A DNA stretch of 64,000 nucleotides from Embleya scabrispora DSM 41855 (GCF_000372745.1 NZ_KB889684.1:1-64000), one strand, 5' to 3'; numbered from the stretch's first letter, positions 16,750 to 25,477 are shown. Translations and numbers: made by a program. Notes: generated from the sequence alone by a model not told the origin.

Positions 16750-17469
16750 TCACACCCGCCGAGCGAGCGATTCCAGCACCAGGTCGAGCACATCCTCGAA
16801 CGGACTGCCCGCCATCTCCTCGGCCAGGTGCCTGCGAACCGTGCCGATCGCCGGGTAGTCCGCCTTGGGCAGCGTGTTGTACGTCTCCTCCCAGGATCGG
16901 TCGTCGGCCGCCCGCACCTCGGGTGCGAGTGCGGTGTAGGACGCCTCCAGGGCCGCGTGCGCCAGGACGGTGTCGATGAACGCGCGGTAGTAGCGAACCG
17001 CGTCGGCGGGGGAGAAGCCCGCCGAGAGCAGCAGGGAGACCCCCATCTCCACGGCCCGGAACTCGTTGTGCCGCCGGGTCACCCGGGCCGCCGCGATCGC
17101 GGCCACGCGCGGGTGGCGCAGATAGCCGTCGCGCACCCGCAGGCCCAGCTCGCGCAGCGACGCCACCCAGTCGGGGCCCGGCCGGTAGCCCACCAGGGTC
17201 TCGCCGATCAGGAAGTCGGCGATCGCGAGCAGCAGGTCGTCGGTGCTGCGGAAATACCGATAGATGGCGGTGGGGTCGCACCCGAGCGCGGCGCCGAGCT
17301 TGCGTACGGTCAGCGCCTCCGCGCCTTGGTGTCCGATCAGGCGTACCGCACAATCAACAATGACATCATCGGACAAAACCGTCCCCGACTTGGTCGGCCG
17401 GCGACGGCGACGTTCACCCACGACCCGATCCGCCCGGTCCGCTTGATCCCCCCGGTCCACATGCTCCAT
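16750..17469 (-). CDS. TetR-family regulator
   Basis: 239 residues if ATG 17469 is used; the frame opens at 17574 and the true start is uncertain. An Arg-rich lead (RRRRRPTKSG) precedes the HTH (about 35-85) with EALTVRKLGAALGCDPTAIYRYFRSTDDLL. The C-terminal domain belongs to the TetR_C_11-like type. It is divergent from the permease-amidohydrolase operon at 17663, whose promoter must lie in the shared 190 bp, so it is the likely regulator of that operon. Confidence 0.85.
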   Translation of the reverse strand: MEHVDRGDQADRADRVVGERRRRRPTKSGTVLSDDVIVDCAVRLIGHQGAEALTVRKLGAALGCDPTAIYRYFRSTDDLLLAIADFLIGETLVGYRPGPDWVASLRELGLRVRDGYLRHPRVAAIAAARVTRRHNEFRAVEMGVSLLLSAGFSPADAVRYYRAFIDTVLAHAALEASYTALAPEVRAADDRSWEETYNTLPKADYPAIGTVRRHLAEEMAGSPFEDVLDLVLESLARRV

Positions 17470-17662
17470 GCGTTCCACTCGTTTCTCCGCGACCGGTTCG
17501 GCGTGCGCCGAGCCCGGTTCCCGGTGTCTCGGTCCGAATGCCACCGTCCTGCGCGTCACCGCCCTCGCGTGCATCTTATGTCAACACCATTGACGTAATT
17601 CTGACGCAGGCTGTTTCATCGGCGTCCACCCCCTGTCAGCTTTAGCCTCCCTTGGAGCGCCG

Positions 17663-19204
17663 ATGTCCACGAACCTGCCCCGGGACGATCAACCGCCCGC
17701 GCTGCGCAAGTCGCTCGGTGTCGTCGACGGCATCGCGGTCGCCGCGTCCAGCACGGCGGCCACCACCAGCATCGGCGTCGGCATGGGCAGCCTGGCCGCC
17801 ACCGTCGGGTTGGCCACGCCGGCCATCATCCTGATCGCCTTCCTGCCCATGCTCGGCATCGCCGGCGCGTACGCCCGACTCAACCGGGTCGAGCCGAACT
17901 GCGGCAGCGGCTACGTCTGGGTCGGCAAGTCGATCGGCCCGTACTCCGGGTTCCTCACCGGTTGGGTCGCGCTCGCCGGATCGATCATCTTCCTCGCGTA
18001 CACCAGCGCGATCACCGGCTCGGTGCTGCTCCAGTTCGCCAACAAGGCCGGCTGGCACGAGTTCGCCGGGCTGGCCCTGGACCCGAACTCGACCAAGCTC
18101 AGCACCGTCCTGGGTCTGGTCGTCCTGGTCGTGGTCACCGTGCTCGCGATCACCGGCGTGCACCAGGCGACCCGGTTGCAGACCTTCCTGCTCGTCTTCG
18201 AGTACTCGGTGCTGCTGATCTTCTGCGTCTGGGCGATCGCCTCCGGCGAGCAGCCGTTCTCGTTCTCCTGGTTCAACCCGTTCGAGATCGACTCGGCCTC
18301 GGACTTCGCCCAGGGCCTGGTGCTCGCGGTGTTCTTCTTCTGGGGCTGGGACGCGGCGTTCAGCGTCACCGAGGAGACCAAGAACCCCGAGGACTCCGCG
18401 CGCGGCGGATTGATCGCGCTGTTCGTGATGCTCGGCATGTTCCTGCTCGGTGCGATCGCCTTCCAGCGCGTGATGACCGCCCCGGAACTGGCCGAGAACG
18501 GGCCGCAGGGCCTGACCTTCCTGGGCGCGCACCTCGCCGCCGACCCGTGGGCGAGCCTGCCGCTGCTCGCGCTGATCTTCTCCGCGATCGCCTCCCTGCA
18601 GTCCGGCGTCATTCCCACCGCGCGTGGCATGCTGGCGATGGGCCGCGACCAGACGCTCGGCAAGGTGTGGACCCGGATCCACCCGACCTTCGGATCGCCC
18701 GCGATCGGCACGATGTTGATCATGGCGATCGCCGCCGGCACCGCCGTCCTGGCCATCGGCATCCCCAAGCTCAACGACATGATCCTGGCCGCGGTCAACT
18801 CGATCGGCCTGATCGTCGCCTTCTACTACGGCCTGACCGCCATCGCCTGCGCGGTCCGCTTCTGGCCGACGCTGCGCACCGACCGGCGTGAGGGCGTGCG
18901 CGCCGTGGTCATCCCCGGGCTGAGCGGGCTGGCGCTGCTGGGTGTCGGGGCCTACCTCTCCTACGACTACCTGACCATGAGCGACAGCTTCGAACTCAGC
19001 CCCGACAACGGCTGGTTCATGTTCTCCGTGCCGGTGGTGGTGATCCTCAGCGGGCTGGGCTTCGCCGCGTACGCCAAGTACGTACGCAAGTCGGCCTACT
19101 TCGAGACCGGCCGGGGCACCGACGGCGACTCGATCGAGCTGCCGATGGACCGCTACAACGACGCCGCCGATTTCGACGCGTTCAACTCCAAGGGAATCGC
19201 ATGA
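17663..19204 (+). CDS. APC-superfamily amino acid/amine permease
   Basis: 513 residues with about 12 membrane helices. TTGGAG stands before the ATG. The first helix has the unwound glycine-rich GVGMGSLAATVGLATP, and NCGSGYVWVGKSIGPYSGFLTGW marks helices 2-3 of APC transporters. EETKNPEDSARGG in the mid loop is typical of this class. The last four bases overlap the amidohydrolase start (ATGA at 19201), so import of the substrate and its hydrolysis are probably coupled. Substrate unknown; an amine or amide compound would fit. Confidence 0.87.
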   Translation: MSTNLPRDDQPPALRKSLGVVDGIAVAASSTAATTSIGVGMGSLAATVGLATPAIILIAFLPMLGIAGAYARLNRVEPNCGSGYVWVGKSIGPYSGFLTGWVALAGSIIFLAYTSAITGSVLLQFANKAGWHEFAGLALDPNSTKLSTVLGLVVLVVVTVLAITGVHQATRLQTFLLVFEYSVLLIFCVWAIASGEQPFSFSWFNPFEIDSASDFAQGLVLAVFFFWGWDAAFSVTEETKNPEDSARGGLIALFVMLGMFLLGAIAFQRVMTAPELAENGPQGLTFLGAHLAADPWASLPLLALIFSAIASLQSGVIPTARGMLAMGRDQTLGKVWTRIHPTFGSPAIGTMLIMAIAAGTAVLAIGIPKLNDMILAAVNSIGLIVAFYYGLTAIACAVRFWPTLRTDRREGVRAVVIPGLSGLALLGVGAYLSYDYLTMSDSFELSPDNGWFMFSVPVVVILSGLGFAAYAKYVRKSAYFETGRGTDGDSIELPMDRYNDAADFDAFNSKGIA

Positions 19205-20904
19205 GCACGACCGAGCAGACCGCTTCCGCCGCTTCCTTTGCGGCCCCTGCCTTCGCGGCCCCTGCCTTCGCTTCGGGCGTCGCCGACGTCGTCTTCACCG
19301 GCGGCCCGGTGTACACCGTCGACGCGGCGCGCAGCCGGGCGAGCTCCGTGGCCGTGCGCGACGGGCGGATCGTCGCGGTCGGGCACGACGAGGTGCGCGA
19401 GCTGATCGGCGATCGCACCGAGGTCGTCGATCTCGCGGGCAGGCTGCTGATTCCCGGCTTCCAGGACGCGCACGTGCACCCGGTGGGCGGCGGCGTCGAA
19501 ATGGGTCAGTGCGACCTGTCCGAGTACGAGACGCTCGCCGAATACCGGCAGGTGGTGCGGGCCTACGCCGACGCCAACCCGGACCTCGAATGGATCACCG
19601 GCGGCGGCTGGTCGATGGAGGCGTTCCCGGGCGGCCTGCCGCACCGGTCGATGCTCGACGACCTGGTCTCGGACCGGCCGGTGTACCTGCCCAACCGGGA
19701 CCACCACGGCGCGTGGGCCAACGGCGTGGCGCTGCGGCTGGCGGGCATCACCCGGGACACCCCGGATCCGGCCGACGGCCGGATCGAGCGCGACCCGGAC
19801 GGTGAACCGACGGGCGTGCTCCAGGAGGGCGCGGCCGACCTGATCGGCCGGCTGCTGCCGCCGCTCACCGCCGAGGACCAGGTGGCCGGCCTGCTCCGGG
19901 CACAGCGGTTGCTGCACTCGCTGGGCATCACCGCCTGGCAGGACGCGCTGCTCGGCGCGCACGCGAACATCAGCGACGCGAGCGCCGCGTACCTGACGGC
20001 GATGGACCGCGGGCTGCTGACCGCGCGCGTGGTCGGCTCGCTGTGGTGGCAGCGCGACCGGGGGATCGAGCAGATCGACGAACTGCGCGCGCGTCGCGCC
20101 GCGGGCACGCGCGGACGGTTGTCCTGTACGACCGTCAAGATCATGCAGGACGGCGTCGCGGAGAACTTCACCGCCGCGATGCTCAGCCCGTATCTGACGT
20201 CGTGCGGATGCGCCTCCGACAACAGCGGGATCAGCTTCATCGAGCCGGAGGCGCTGCGGCGATACGTCACGGCCCTGGACGCGGACGACTTCCAGGTGCA
20301 CTTCCACGCACTGGGCGACCGCGCGGTCCGGGAGGCGCTGGACGCGGTGGCCGCGATGCGCGCGGCGAACGGGTGGAAGGACACCCGGCCGCACCTGGCC
20401 CACCTCCAAGTGGTGCACCCGGCCGACATCACCCGGTTCCGCGAACTCGGGGCGAGTGCGAACATGCAGCCGCTGTGGGCCGCGCACGAGCCGCAGATGG
20501 ACACGTTGACCATCCCGTTCCTGGGCGCGGAGCGGGCCGCGTGGCAGTACCCGTTCGGCGCGCTGGCGCGCAGCGGTGCGACGTTGGTCGCGGGCAGTGA
20601 CTGGCCGGTGTCCAGCCCGGACCCGATCCAGGGCATCCACGTGGCGGTGAACCGGCGGATCCACGGGTCGGACTCGCCGGCCTTCTTCCCGGAACAGCGG
20701 CTCGACCTGCACACCGCGCTCGCGGCGTACACGGCGGGCAGCGCGTACGTGAACCACCTGGACGCCACGGGCAGCATCGTGGTGGGCAAGCACGCGGACC
20801 TCGTGGTGCTCGACCGCGACCCGTTCGCAGCGCCGGAGAGCGAGATTGGCGCGACGCGGGTGTCGGAGACGTTCGTGGGTGGGGAGCGGGTGTTCGGGAG
20901 GTAG
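19201..20904 (+). CDS. YtcJ-like amidohydrolase
   Basis: 567 residues, usual for YtcJ-type amidohydrolases. Strand-1 metal ligands are DAHVHP (near 88), followed by ITGGGWSMEAFPGGLPHRS and VYLPNRDHHGAWANG. A later HFHALGDRAVR supplies His, HLAHLQ another, and the metal-binding Asp lies in AGSDWPVSSPDP near 463. The N-terminus holds two AAPAF units from a 15-bp direct repeat (19240-19269). It probably hydrolyses an amide or N-acyl compound brought in by the permease whose stop it overlaps. Confidence 0.87.
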   Translation: MSTTEQTASAASFAAPAFAAPAFASGVADVVFTGGPVYTVDAARSRASSVAVRDGRIVAVGHDEVRELIGDRTEVVDLAGRLLIPGFQDAHVHPVGGGVEMGQCDLSEYETLAEYRQVVRAYADANPDLEWITGGGWSMEAFPGGLPHRSMLDDLVSDRPVYLPNRDHHGAWANGVALRLAGITRDTPDPADGRIERDPDGEPTGVLQEGAADLIGRLLPPLTAEDQVAGLLRAQRLLHSLGITAWQDALLGAHANISDASAAYLTAMDRGLLTARVVGSLWWQRDRGIEQIDELRARRAAGTRGRLSCTTVKIMQDGVAENFTAAMLSPYLTSCGCASDNSGISFIEPEALRRYVTALDADDFQVHFHALGDRAVREALDAVAAMRAANGWKDTRPHLAHLQVVHPADITRFRELGASANMQPLWAAHEPQMDTLTIPFLGAERAAWQYPFGALARSGATLVAGSDWPVSSPDPIQGIHVAVNRRIHGSDSPAFFPEQRLDLHTALAAYTAGSAYVNHLDATGSIVVGKHADLVVLDRDPFAAPESEIGATRVSETFVGGERVFGR

Positions 20905-20958
20905 GGCTCGACCGGGGTGTGGTCGGGGCCGAGTCCGGGCCCCGGTGCGGATGCGGGT

Positions 20959-20992
20959 GTGGTCGGGCCCGAATCCGGGCGGGGCCGACCAC
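20959..20992 (+). terminator. Stem-loop after the amidohydrolase
   Basis: An inverted repeat pairs GTGGTCGGGCCC with GGGGCCGACCAC around a loop of about 10 nt, 55 bp past the stop at 20904. No T-run follows, as is common in high-GC actinomycetes. A looser copy of the left part stands at about 20918-20945. Confidence 0.5.
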
Positions 20993-21045
20993 GGTCGGGT
21001 TCGGTCCTGGTCGAGACGGATCGTCGGGCGTGGCCGGGACGGGTC

Positions 21046-21279
21046 GCCGGCCTGCCGAGTGGCGTCACGGACGAGTTCGGCGATCCGTTCCCGGTGTGGT
21101 GGCTCGGCGGTGAAGGTGACGATCTTCTGGTCCGGCCGGTCGGCGACCCGAAGCACCACGTGGGTGAGGTCGAGGCGCCCCAACAGCGGGTGGCGAAGGC
21201 GCTTTCGGCCCGAGGACAGCGCGCTCACGTCGTATCGGGGCCACCACGCGTCCGCCTCCGGCCCGGCGGCGCGCAGCCG
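21046..21279 (-). pseudogene. C-terminal fragment of an XRE/MmyB-type regulator
   Basis: About 78 codons resemble the end of an MmyB-like ligand-binding domain: WWPRYDVSALSSGRKRLRH, LGRLDLTHVVLRVADRP, DQKIVTFTAEPP. No HTH or first half is found upstream; instead the stop of the NTF2-like gene at 21364 lies 85 bp away. The frame runs on downstream without a normal stop, through sequence antisense to the amidohydrolase. I read it as a leftover of a deleted regulator. Confidence 0.55.
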
Positions 21280-21363
21280 TGAGGCCGACGGCGGGCTGCT
21301 CGTGCCTGCCGCCGGCCGGGCGCGGGATTGGTGCGGGCGGGCTTCGGGTGGATCGCGGTCCGG

Positions 21364-22230
21364 TCAGTCGGCGGCGGTGTGGGCCCGAGCCACCGTGAGG
21401 CTGTCCTCGTATACGTGGTAGCGGCTGATCAGGCCCGCCTCGACGGTGACGTGCAGCGCGCACCGCGCCCGGTAGGCCGTACCGGTGGACGCGGCCGTAC
21501 GCCGGATCTCGGTCAGCAGGACCGCCTCGGGCCCGTCGACCAGGATCCGCAGGTCGGGTCCGGCGACCGGATCGTCGCCCTCCCGGGGGTGGTCGTCGGT
21601 GTGCGCGGCGGCCAGTTCGCGAAAGTGCGCGGCGACATCGGCGCGCGTCGAACGCTGCCGGATCCACGGCGTCGACGGGTGGCCCTCGGCAGGCCAGTCG
21701 AGCAGCCAGTCCACGTTGTCGGCGAACAGTTCGGCGATCCGATCCGGCTCGCCCGACCCGACGCGGCGCACGAACTCGGCGACGACGGCATCCGTACCGG
21801 GCGTCGGGTCGGTCGACACGGTGAACTGGTGGTCGTGCCGGATCCGGCCGTCCGGACCGAGTCGCGCGACCACCCTCCCGGTCCACGCCACATCGCCGCC
21901 GGCCGCCGGAACCATGTAGGTCGTGAAGGTGATCGCGCCGTGGTGGCCGACCGCGTCCTCGGCCGAGCGGAAGACGAAACCGCCCTTGTCGACCAGCTGT
22001 TCGTAGGCATCGGTGATGCGATCCAGCAGCGCGTGGTGCCCGATGTGTTCCCCGGACGAGATGGTCTGGATCCCGTCCGGCGCCCACAGCGCCTCGACGG
22101 CGGCCCGCCTGGCGCCCGGGTCCGGCTCGTTCCACACGGCCACGTAACGGTCGACGAACGCGTCGATGTCGACATCGATGTCGGTGGGGGTGGCGGGAAC
22201 GGTCTTGTCGGTGGTGTGGATGGCGTTCAT
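21364..22230 (-). CDS. Protein with two NTF2-like (SnoaL) domains
   Basis: 288 residues. Two related units follow each other: DAFVDRYVAVWNEPDPGARRAAV with LWAPDGIQTI (about 15-145), and VAEFVRRVGSGEPDRIAELFADNVDWLLDWP (about 150-285). Each has the opening helix, acidic turn and strand pattern of the NTF2/SnoaL fold. A single chain would form an internal pseudo-dimer. The ATG at 22230 lacks a ribosome site; TACGTT 7 nt upstream suggests a leaderless transcript. It is divergent from the WYL regulator, with a perfect palindrome between them. Confidence 0.8.
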   Translation of the reverse strand: MNAIHTTDKTVPATPTDIDVDIDAFVDRYVAVWNEPDPGARRAAVEALWAPDGIQTISSGEHIGHHALLDRITDAYEQLVDKGGFVFRSAEDAVGHHGAITFTTYMVPAAGGDVAWTGRVVARLGPDGRIRHDHQFTVSTDPTPGTDAVVAEFVRRVGSGEPDRIAELFADNVDWLLDWPAEGHPSTPWIRQRSTRADVAAHFRELAAAHTDDHPREGDDPVAGPDLRILVDGPEAVLLTEIRRTAASTGTAYRARCALHVTVEAGLISRYHVYEDSLTVARAHTAAD

Positions 22231-22250
22231 GGACGGGAACGTAGACGTGG

Positions 22251-22275
22251 TCCACTGACACGTTGTGTCAGTGGA
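22251..22275. promoter_or_regulatory. Perfect 25-bp palindromic operator
   Basis: TCCACTGACAC, a 3-bp spacer GTT, then the exact reverse complement GTGTCAGTGGA. It lies 20 bp from the NTF2-like start and 18 bp from the WYL-regulator start, so one bound protein could control both genes. The WYL protein is the natural candidate (inference). Confidence 0.7.
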
Positions 22276-22293
22276 GTCGGGCAGACTTCCCGG

Positions 22294-23355
22294 ATGCGGG
22301 CGAGTCGGCTGGTCTCCATCCTGTTGCTGTTGCAGACCCGGGGGCGGGTCACCGCGCGGGAGATCGCGGAGACCCTGGAGGTCTCCGTCCGGACGATCTA
22401 CCGGGACATGGAGTCGCTGAGCGCGGCCGGGGTGCCGCTGTACGCGGATCCGGGCCATCGCGGCGGATACGAACTGCTCGACGGTTTCCGCACCCGACTG
22501 ACCGGCCTCACCACCGGCGAGGCCGAATCGTTGTTCCTCACCGGCCTGCCGACCGCGGCCGCCGATCTGGGCCTCGGCTCGGCGGTGACCGCCGCGCACC
22601 TGAAGCTGATGGCCGCGCTCCCGCCCGAACTGCGGGACCGCGCCGGGCGGATCGCCGAGTGCTTCCACCTCGACGCGCCCTCCTGGTATGGCGCCGAGGA
22701 CCACACCCCACACCTGGCCGAGGCCGCGGATGCGGTGTGGAACCGGCGACGGCTGCGCATCCGCTATCTGCGCTGGGCCGAGCCGCACGAGAACACGCGG
22801 GTGGTGGCTCCGTACGGCGTGGTGCTCAAGGCGGGCGCCTGGTATCTCGTGGCGGGGCATGTGGAGGCGTACGGGCAGGGGCGCGTCGAGGCGGAGGCGG
22901 CAGCGCGGGGCGGGACGGGGGCGCGGATCCGTACGTACCGGGTGTCGCGAATCCTGGACCTCGACGCCCTCGCGGAGACGTTCGAGCGACCGGCCGGGTT
23001 CGCGTTGGCCGGGTACTGGGAGGAGTACCTGGACAGGTTCGACCGCCGCCGGCATCGCGCGTCGGCGACTGTGCGGATGTCGCCGATCGCGATGAAGCGG
23101 CTGACGGACGTGCTGGAGCCGGTCGTCGTACGCGCGGCCCACACGAGCGCCACCCGCCCCGACGCCGACGGCTGGGTCGAGGTCGTCCTTCCGATCGAGT
23201 CGGTCGACTCGGCGATCACGACCCTCCTGCCGTTCGGCGGCGAGGCGGAGGTGCTCGGGCCACCGGAACTGCGGGCGGGGATGCGTGCCTCGGCGACGGC
23301 GTTGGCACGGGTGTACGGGGGGCGTGATGCGGAGGCCGATGGCGATCGGTGGTGA
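22294..23355 (+). CDS. WYL-domain transcriptional regulator
   Basis: 353 residues from ATG 22294; the frame is open far upstream but that part is antisense to the NTF2-like gene. The HTH_11 domain reads LVSILLLLQTRGRVTAREIA, then VSVRTIYRDMESLSAAGVPLYADPG. The WYL segment is near 190 (KAGAWYLVAGHVEAYG), followed by RTYRVSRILDLDAL, and a WCX C-terminal domain. An unusual Gly/Arg-rich insert (RVEAEAAARGGTGARI) separates WYL from its RTYRV strand. CAGACT lies 6 nt before the ATG. It probably binds the adjacent 25-bp palindrome. Confidence 0.87.
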   Translation: MRASRLVSILLLLQTRGRVTAREIAETLEVSVRTIYRDMESLSAAGVPLYADPGHRGGYELLDGFRTRLTGLTTGEAESLFLTGLPTAAADLGLGSAVTAAHLKLMAALPPELRDRAGRIAECFHLDAPSWYGAEDHTPHLAEAADAVWNRRRLRIRYLRWAEPHENTRVVAPYGVVLKAGAWYLVAGHVEAYGQGRVEAEAAARGGTGARIRTYRVSRILDLDALAETFERPAGFALAGYWEEYLDRFDRRRHRASATVRMSPIAMKRLTDVLEPVVVRAAHTSATRPDADGWVEVVLPIESVDSAITTLLPFGGEAEVLGPPELRAGMRASATALARVYGGRDAEADGDRW

Positions 23356-23909
23356 TCGGGCGGATCGCGAAGATCCGGCGGAGGGGACGACCGGACGCGG
23401 TTACCAGCCGCACGCCGGCCGCGCACCAACCGGATGAGGGACTTCCGGATATTGCATTTTTTGCCGTGGCTATACGAATTCCGGCCACGGGATGCCGGTC
23501 CGACGTGCACAATCAAGCCTTTGCCCGTGGATCATGAACGACGCCGGACCCGATGGGCCCGTCGCCTTTCGTGCCACGGGCATGACCATCCCGTACGCAA
23601 CCGACACGTTGGCGAGGCGGGTTGTGGCTCGGAGCACAACCCGAAGTCGCGGACGACGAGGCCGGATCATAGGGTCGCGAGCATGGCGATTCGCGAGCCT
23701 GCCGGGTGATCGAGTGGACCGAGGGGCCACCGGATCGCATGGTTGGACGCCCGAGTGATCAAATGTCCGAGTGACTCTGCGGGGCGCACGTCCGATCCGC
23801 CCGCGTCCCGCAGTTGGCCCGATGATTGGGCCGGGCCAGGGCCCGTCCATCCCGATCCCGCCGCGTCGCGCCCGGCGGGATCGGGGGACGGGCTCCGGTG
23901 CGTCCGACG
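23356..23909. other. Gene-less stretch between the WYL and GNAT genes
   Basis: No frame here has plausible protein character. The stretch holds a TTTTTT run at 23457-23462 followed by an inverted repeat (CCGTGGC at 23464-23470, GCCACGG at 23484-23490), and a perfect 9-bp hairpin, CGGGTTGTG/CACAACCCG, at 23618-23643 with an 8-nt loop. The hairpin could end transcription between the convergent genes. The AT-rich pocket near 23450-23480 stands out from the GC-rich surroundings. Confidence 0.5.
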
Positions 23910-24629
23910 TCATCGGGCCGGCGTCGGGTGCGACGCGCCCCGGTCGAGATCGCGCGACCAGGCCACCTCGCGGTCGAGTTGGCCACTCGCGCGGAACAGG
24001 GTCACCTGGTGAGTGTCGGCCAGGACCGTCGCGAGGCGGGTACGATCGGCCGGCTCGAAGCCCAACCGCTGCCAGAACGGACCTGATCGGCGACTGAACA
24101 GCCACGCCCGTCGGGCGCCGGCCGCAGCAGCGCGATCGAGTGCGAAGTGGGCCAGTTCCAGCCCCAGACCGCGCCCCCGGGCATCCCGATCCACCGCGAC
24201 GCTACGAATGAGCGCATGATCACCGGCGGCTGACAACTCGTACCCGGTGCTGCCGCGCACCTTCCCGCCGCCGTCCCGAAGCAGCCACAACCGCACACCG
24301 GCCGCATCGAGCCCACTGAGCGTGAGATCGGCACGCATGAGGAAGTCGTGCAGGTCGGGGAGGTCGGCGGGGGTGAGGGGCGCGAGGGCGGATGCGGCGA
24401 TTCCGACGAAGGGGGCGGGGTCGCCGGCGCGTGGCCCGCCGGGCTGCGTGGGCTGCGCGGGCTGCGTGGGCGCCCAAGCGTGCCCGGTTCCTGTGGTGTC
24501 CGTGGTGTCCGTGGTGTTCGTGGTGTTCGTGGCGTCCACCGATTTCCGAGTGCGGTCGGCGTCGGCGAGTCCCCTGGAACCCCCGGTGCACGTGGCTTCG
24601 TCCGCGTCTACCGCTGCCCTGACGTCCAT
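23910..24629 (-). CDS. GNAT-family N-acetyltransferase (ArsN2-like), with repeat-rich N-terminus
   Basis: 239 residues. The ATG at 24629 follows GGAGGA closely, so the long N-terminal lead is really translated. Residues about 30-70 are low-complexity TNT/TDT, then QPAQPTQPGG, encoded by 9-bp tandem repeats. The GNAT core follows (about 85-225): SGLDAAGVRLWLLRDGG, HALIRSVAVDRDARGRGLG (acetyl-CoA loop), then RRSGPFWQRLGFEPADR. The core resembles ArsN2-type acetyltransferases tied to arsenic resistance (family recall); no other ars gene is here. It lies 41 bp after the TetR gene on the same strand. Confidence 0.8.
   Translation of the reverse strand: MDVRAAVDADEATCTGGSRGLADADRTRKSVDATNTTNTTDTTDTTGTGHAWAPTQPAQPTQPGGPRAGDPAPFVGIAASALAPLTPADLPDLHDFLMRADLTLSGLDAAGVRLWLLRDGGGKVRGSTGYELSAAGDHALIRSVAVDRDARGRGLGLELAHFALDRAAAAGARRAWLFSRRSGPFWQRLGFEPADRTRLATVLADTHQVTLFRASGQLDREVAWSRDLDRGASHPTPAR
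24442..24537. repeat. Two 9-bp tandem repeat blocks inside the GNAT gene
   Basis: Block 1 (24442-24468): three GGCTGCGYG units. Block 2 (24493-24537): five units of the form GTGGTGTYC or GTGGCGTCC. Units are whole codons, so changes in copy number would lengthen or shorten the N-terminal linker without a frameshift. Confidence 0.75.
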
Positions 24630-24670
24630 GGCGTCCTCCGTGCGATCCGATACGACAGTCGAGGTGGGGG

Positions 24671-25261
24671 TCAGGGCTTCGGGGCGGGGGCTGAGCGCAG
24701 TAGCGCGGTGGTCAGGGAGCGGACCGAGGTGGTGAGGCGCTCGGGGCCGCCGTTGTCGACGATGTGGCGGACCAGGTCGGCGTCGAACATGCCGAGGAGG
24801 GCGTGGGCCGCGAAGTCGACGTCCAGGTCCGGGTGGGAGCGGGTGAGCAGGTCGGTGATGTGGGCGTGCCAGCGTAGGTAGGTCGGATCGGTGTACTTGT
24901 CCTCGGCGCAGGCGCGTTCGTGCGCGGCCAGCAGGACGATGTTGCCGGCGGCGAGTTCGGCGAGGGCATCGAGGAAGGCCGGGAGGCGCACCTCGGCGGG
25001 GGATTCCGGGCCCAGTGGTGGCGGGCCGGTGGCGATTGCCTCGCTGAGGAGGAGGGCGCGCTCTTCCAGCAGAGCGCGGAGCAGGCCCGTGCGGTTGCCG
25101 AAGCGGCGGAACACAGTGCCCTTGCCGACGCCGGCCTCCGCCGCGACCTTGTCGAGGGAGACGTACTCGAAGCCGTGCTCGGCCAGCAGGACTTCGGCTG
25201 CGTGCAGGATGGCGCGGCGGTTGCGCGTGGCATCGGCGCGCTCGTGAACCGGCTGGGACAC
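24671..25261 (-). CDS. TetR-family regulator
   Basis: 196 residues from GTG 25261, chosen because AGGAG lies 5 nt before it; an upstream GTG at 25288 lacks such a site. The HTH (about 10-60) has RRAILHAAEVLLAEHGFEYVSLD and VGKGTVFRRFGNRTGLLRALL. The C-terminal part resembles TetR_C_SbtR-like proteins. It is followed by the GNAT gene and is divergent from a frameshifted alcohol dehydrogenase. Two palindromes of the same sequence lie in the gap and are probably its operators. Confidence 0.87.
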   Translation of the reverse strand: MSQPVHERADATRNRRAILHAAEVLLAEHGFEYVSLDKVAAEAGVGKGTVFRRFGNRTGLLRALLEERALLLSEAIATGPPPLGPESPAEVRLPAFLDALAELAAGNIVLLAAHERACAEDKYTDPTYLRWHAHITDLLTRSHPDLDVDFAAHALLGMFDADLVRHIVDNGGPERLTTSVRSLTTALLRSAPAPKP

Positions 25262-25338
25262 AGGGGCTCCTGGGGCGGGGTGGGTCACGCGACGGGTGAT
25301 CGGACGGGCCGTCGGGCGGGCATCGCACCTTGAACAAT

Positions 25339-25389
25339 CGGACTGACAGTCCGCATATTACCCCGGGGTCTATCCGGACTGATGGTCCG
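25339..25389. promoter_or_regulatory. Paired TetR operators
   Basis: CGGACTGACAGTCCG (25339-25353) is a perfect 7-1-7 palindrome, and CGGACTGATGGTCCG (25375-25389) is a second copy differing at two central bases. Start-to-start distance is 36 bp, between the TetR start and the broken dehydrogenase. Confidence 0.7.
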
Positions 25390-25477
25390 AATAGGCACGG
25401 GTGGTGACCGTGGAGTCCACACGGCCGGCCGGCGGTCGATGCGATCGGCGGCCGGCCGTGCGATCGAGGGGGCCGGT

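Noticed and set aside
19153-21228. A 691-codon minus-strand frame
   Set aside because: It is antisense to the amidohydrolase apart from the first about 60 codons, which I keep as the MmyB-like fragment.
21364-23142. A 592-codon minus-strand frame containing the NTF2-like protein
   Set aside because: The upper part is antisense to the WYL gene; the NTF2-like protein starts at 22230.
23470-24105. A 211-codon frame before the GNAT gene
   Set aside because: Arg/Pro-rich with no ribosome site or domain; third-position GC does not fit a real gene.
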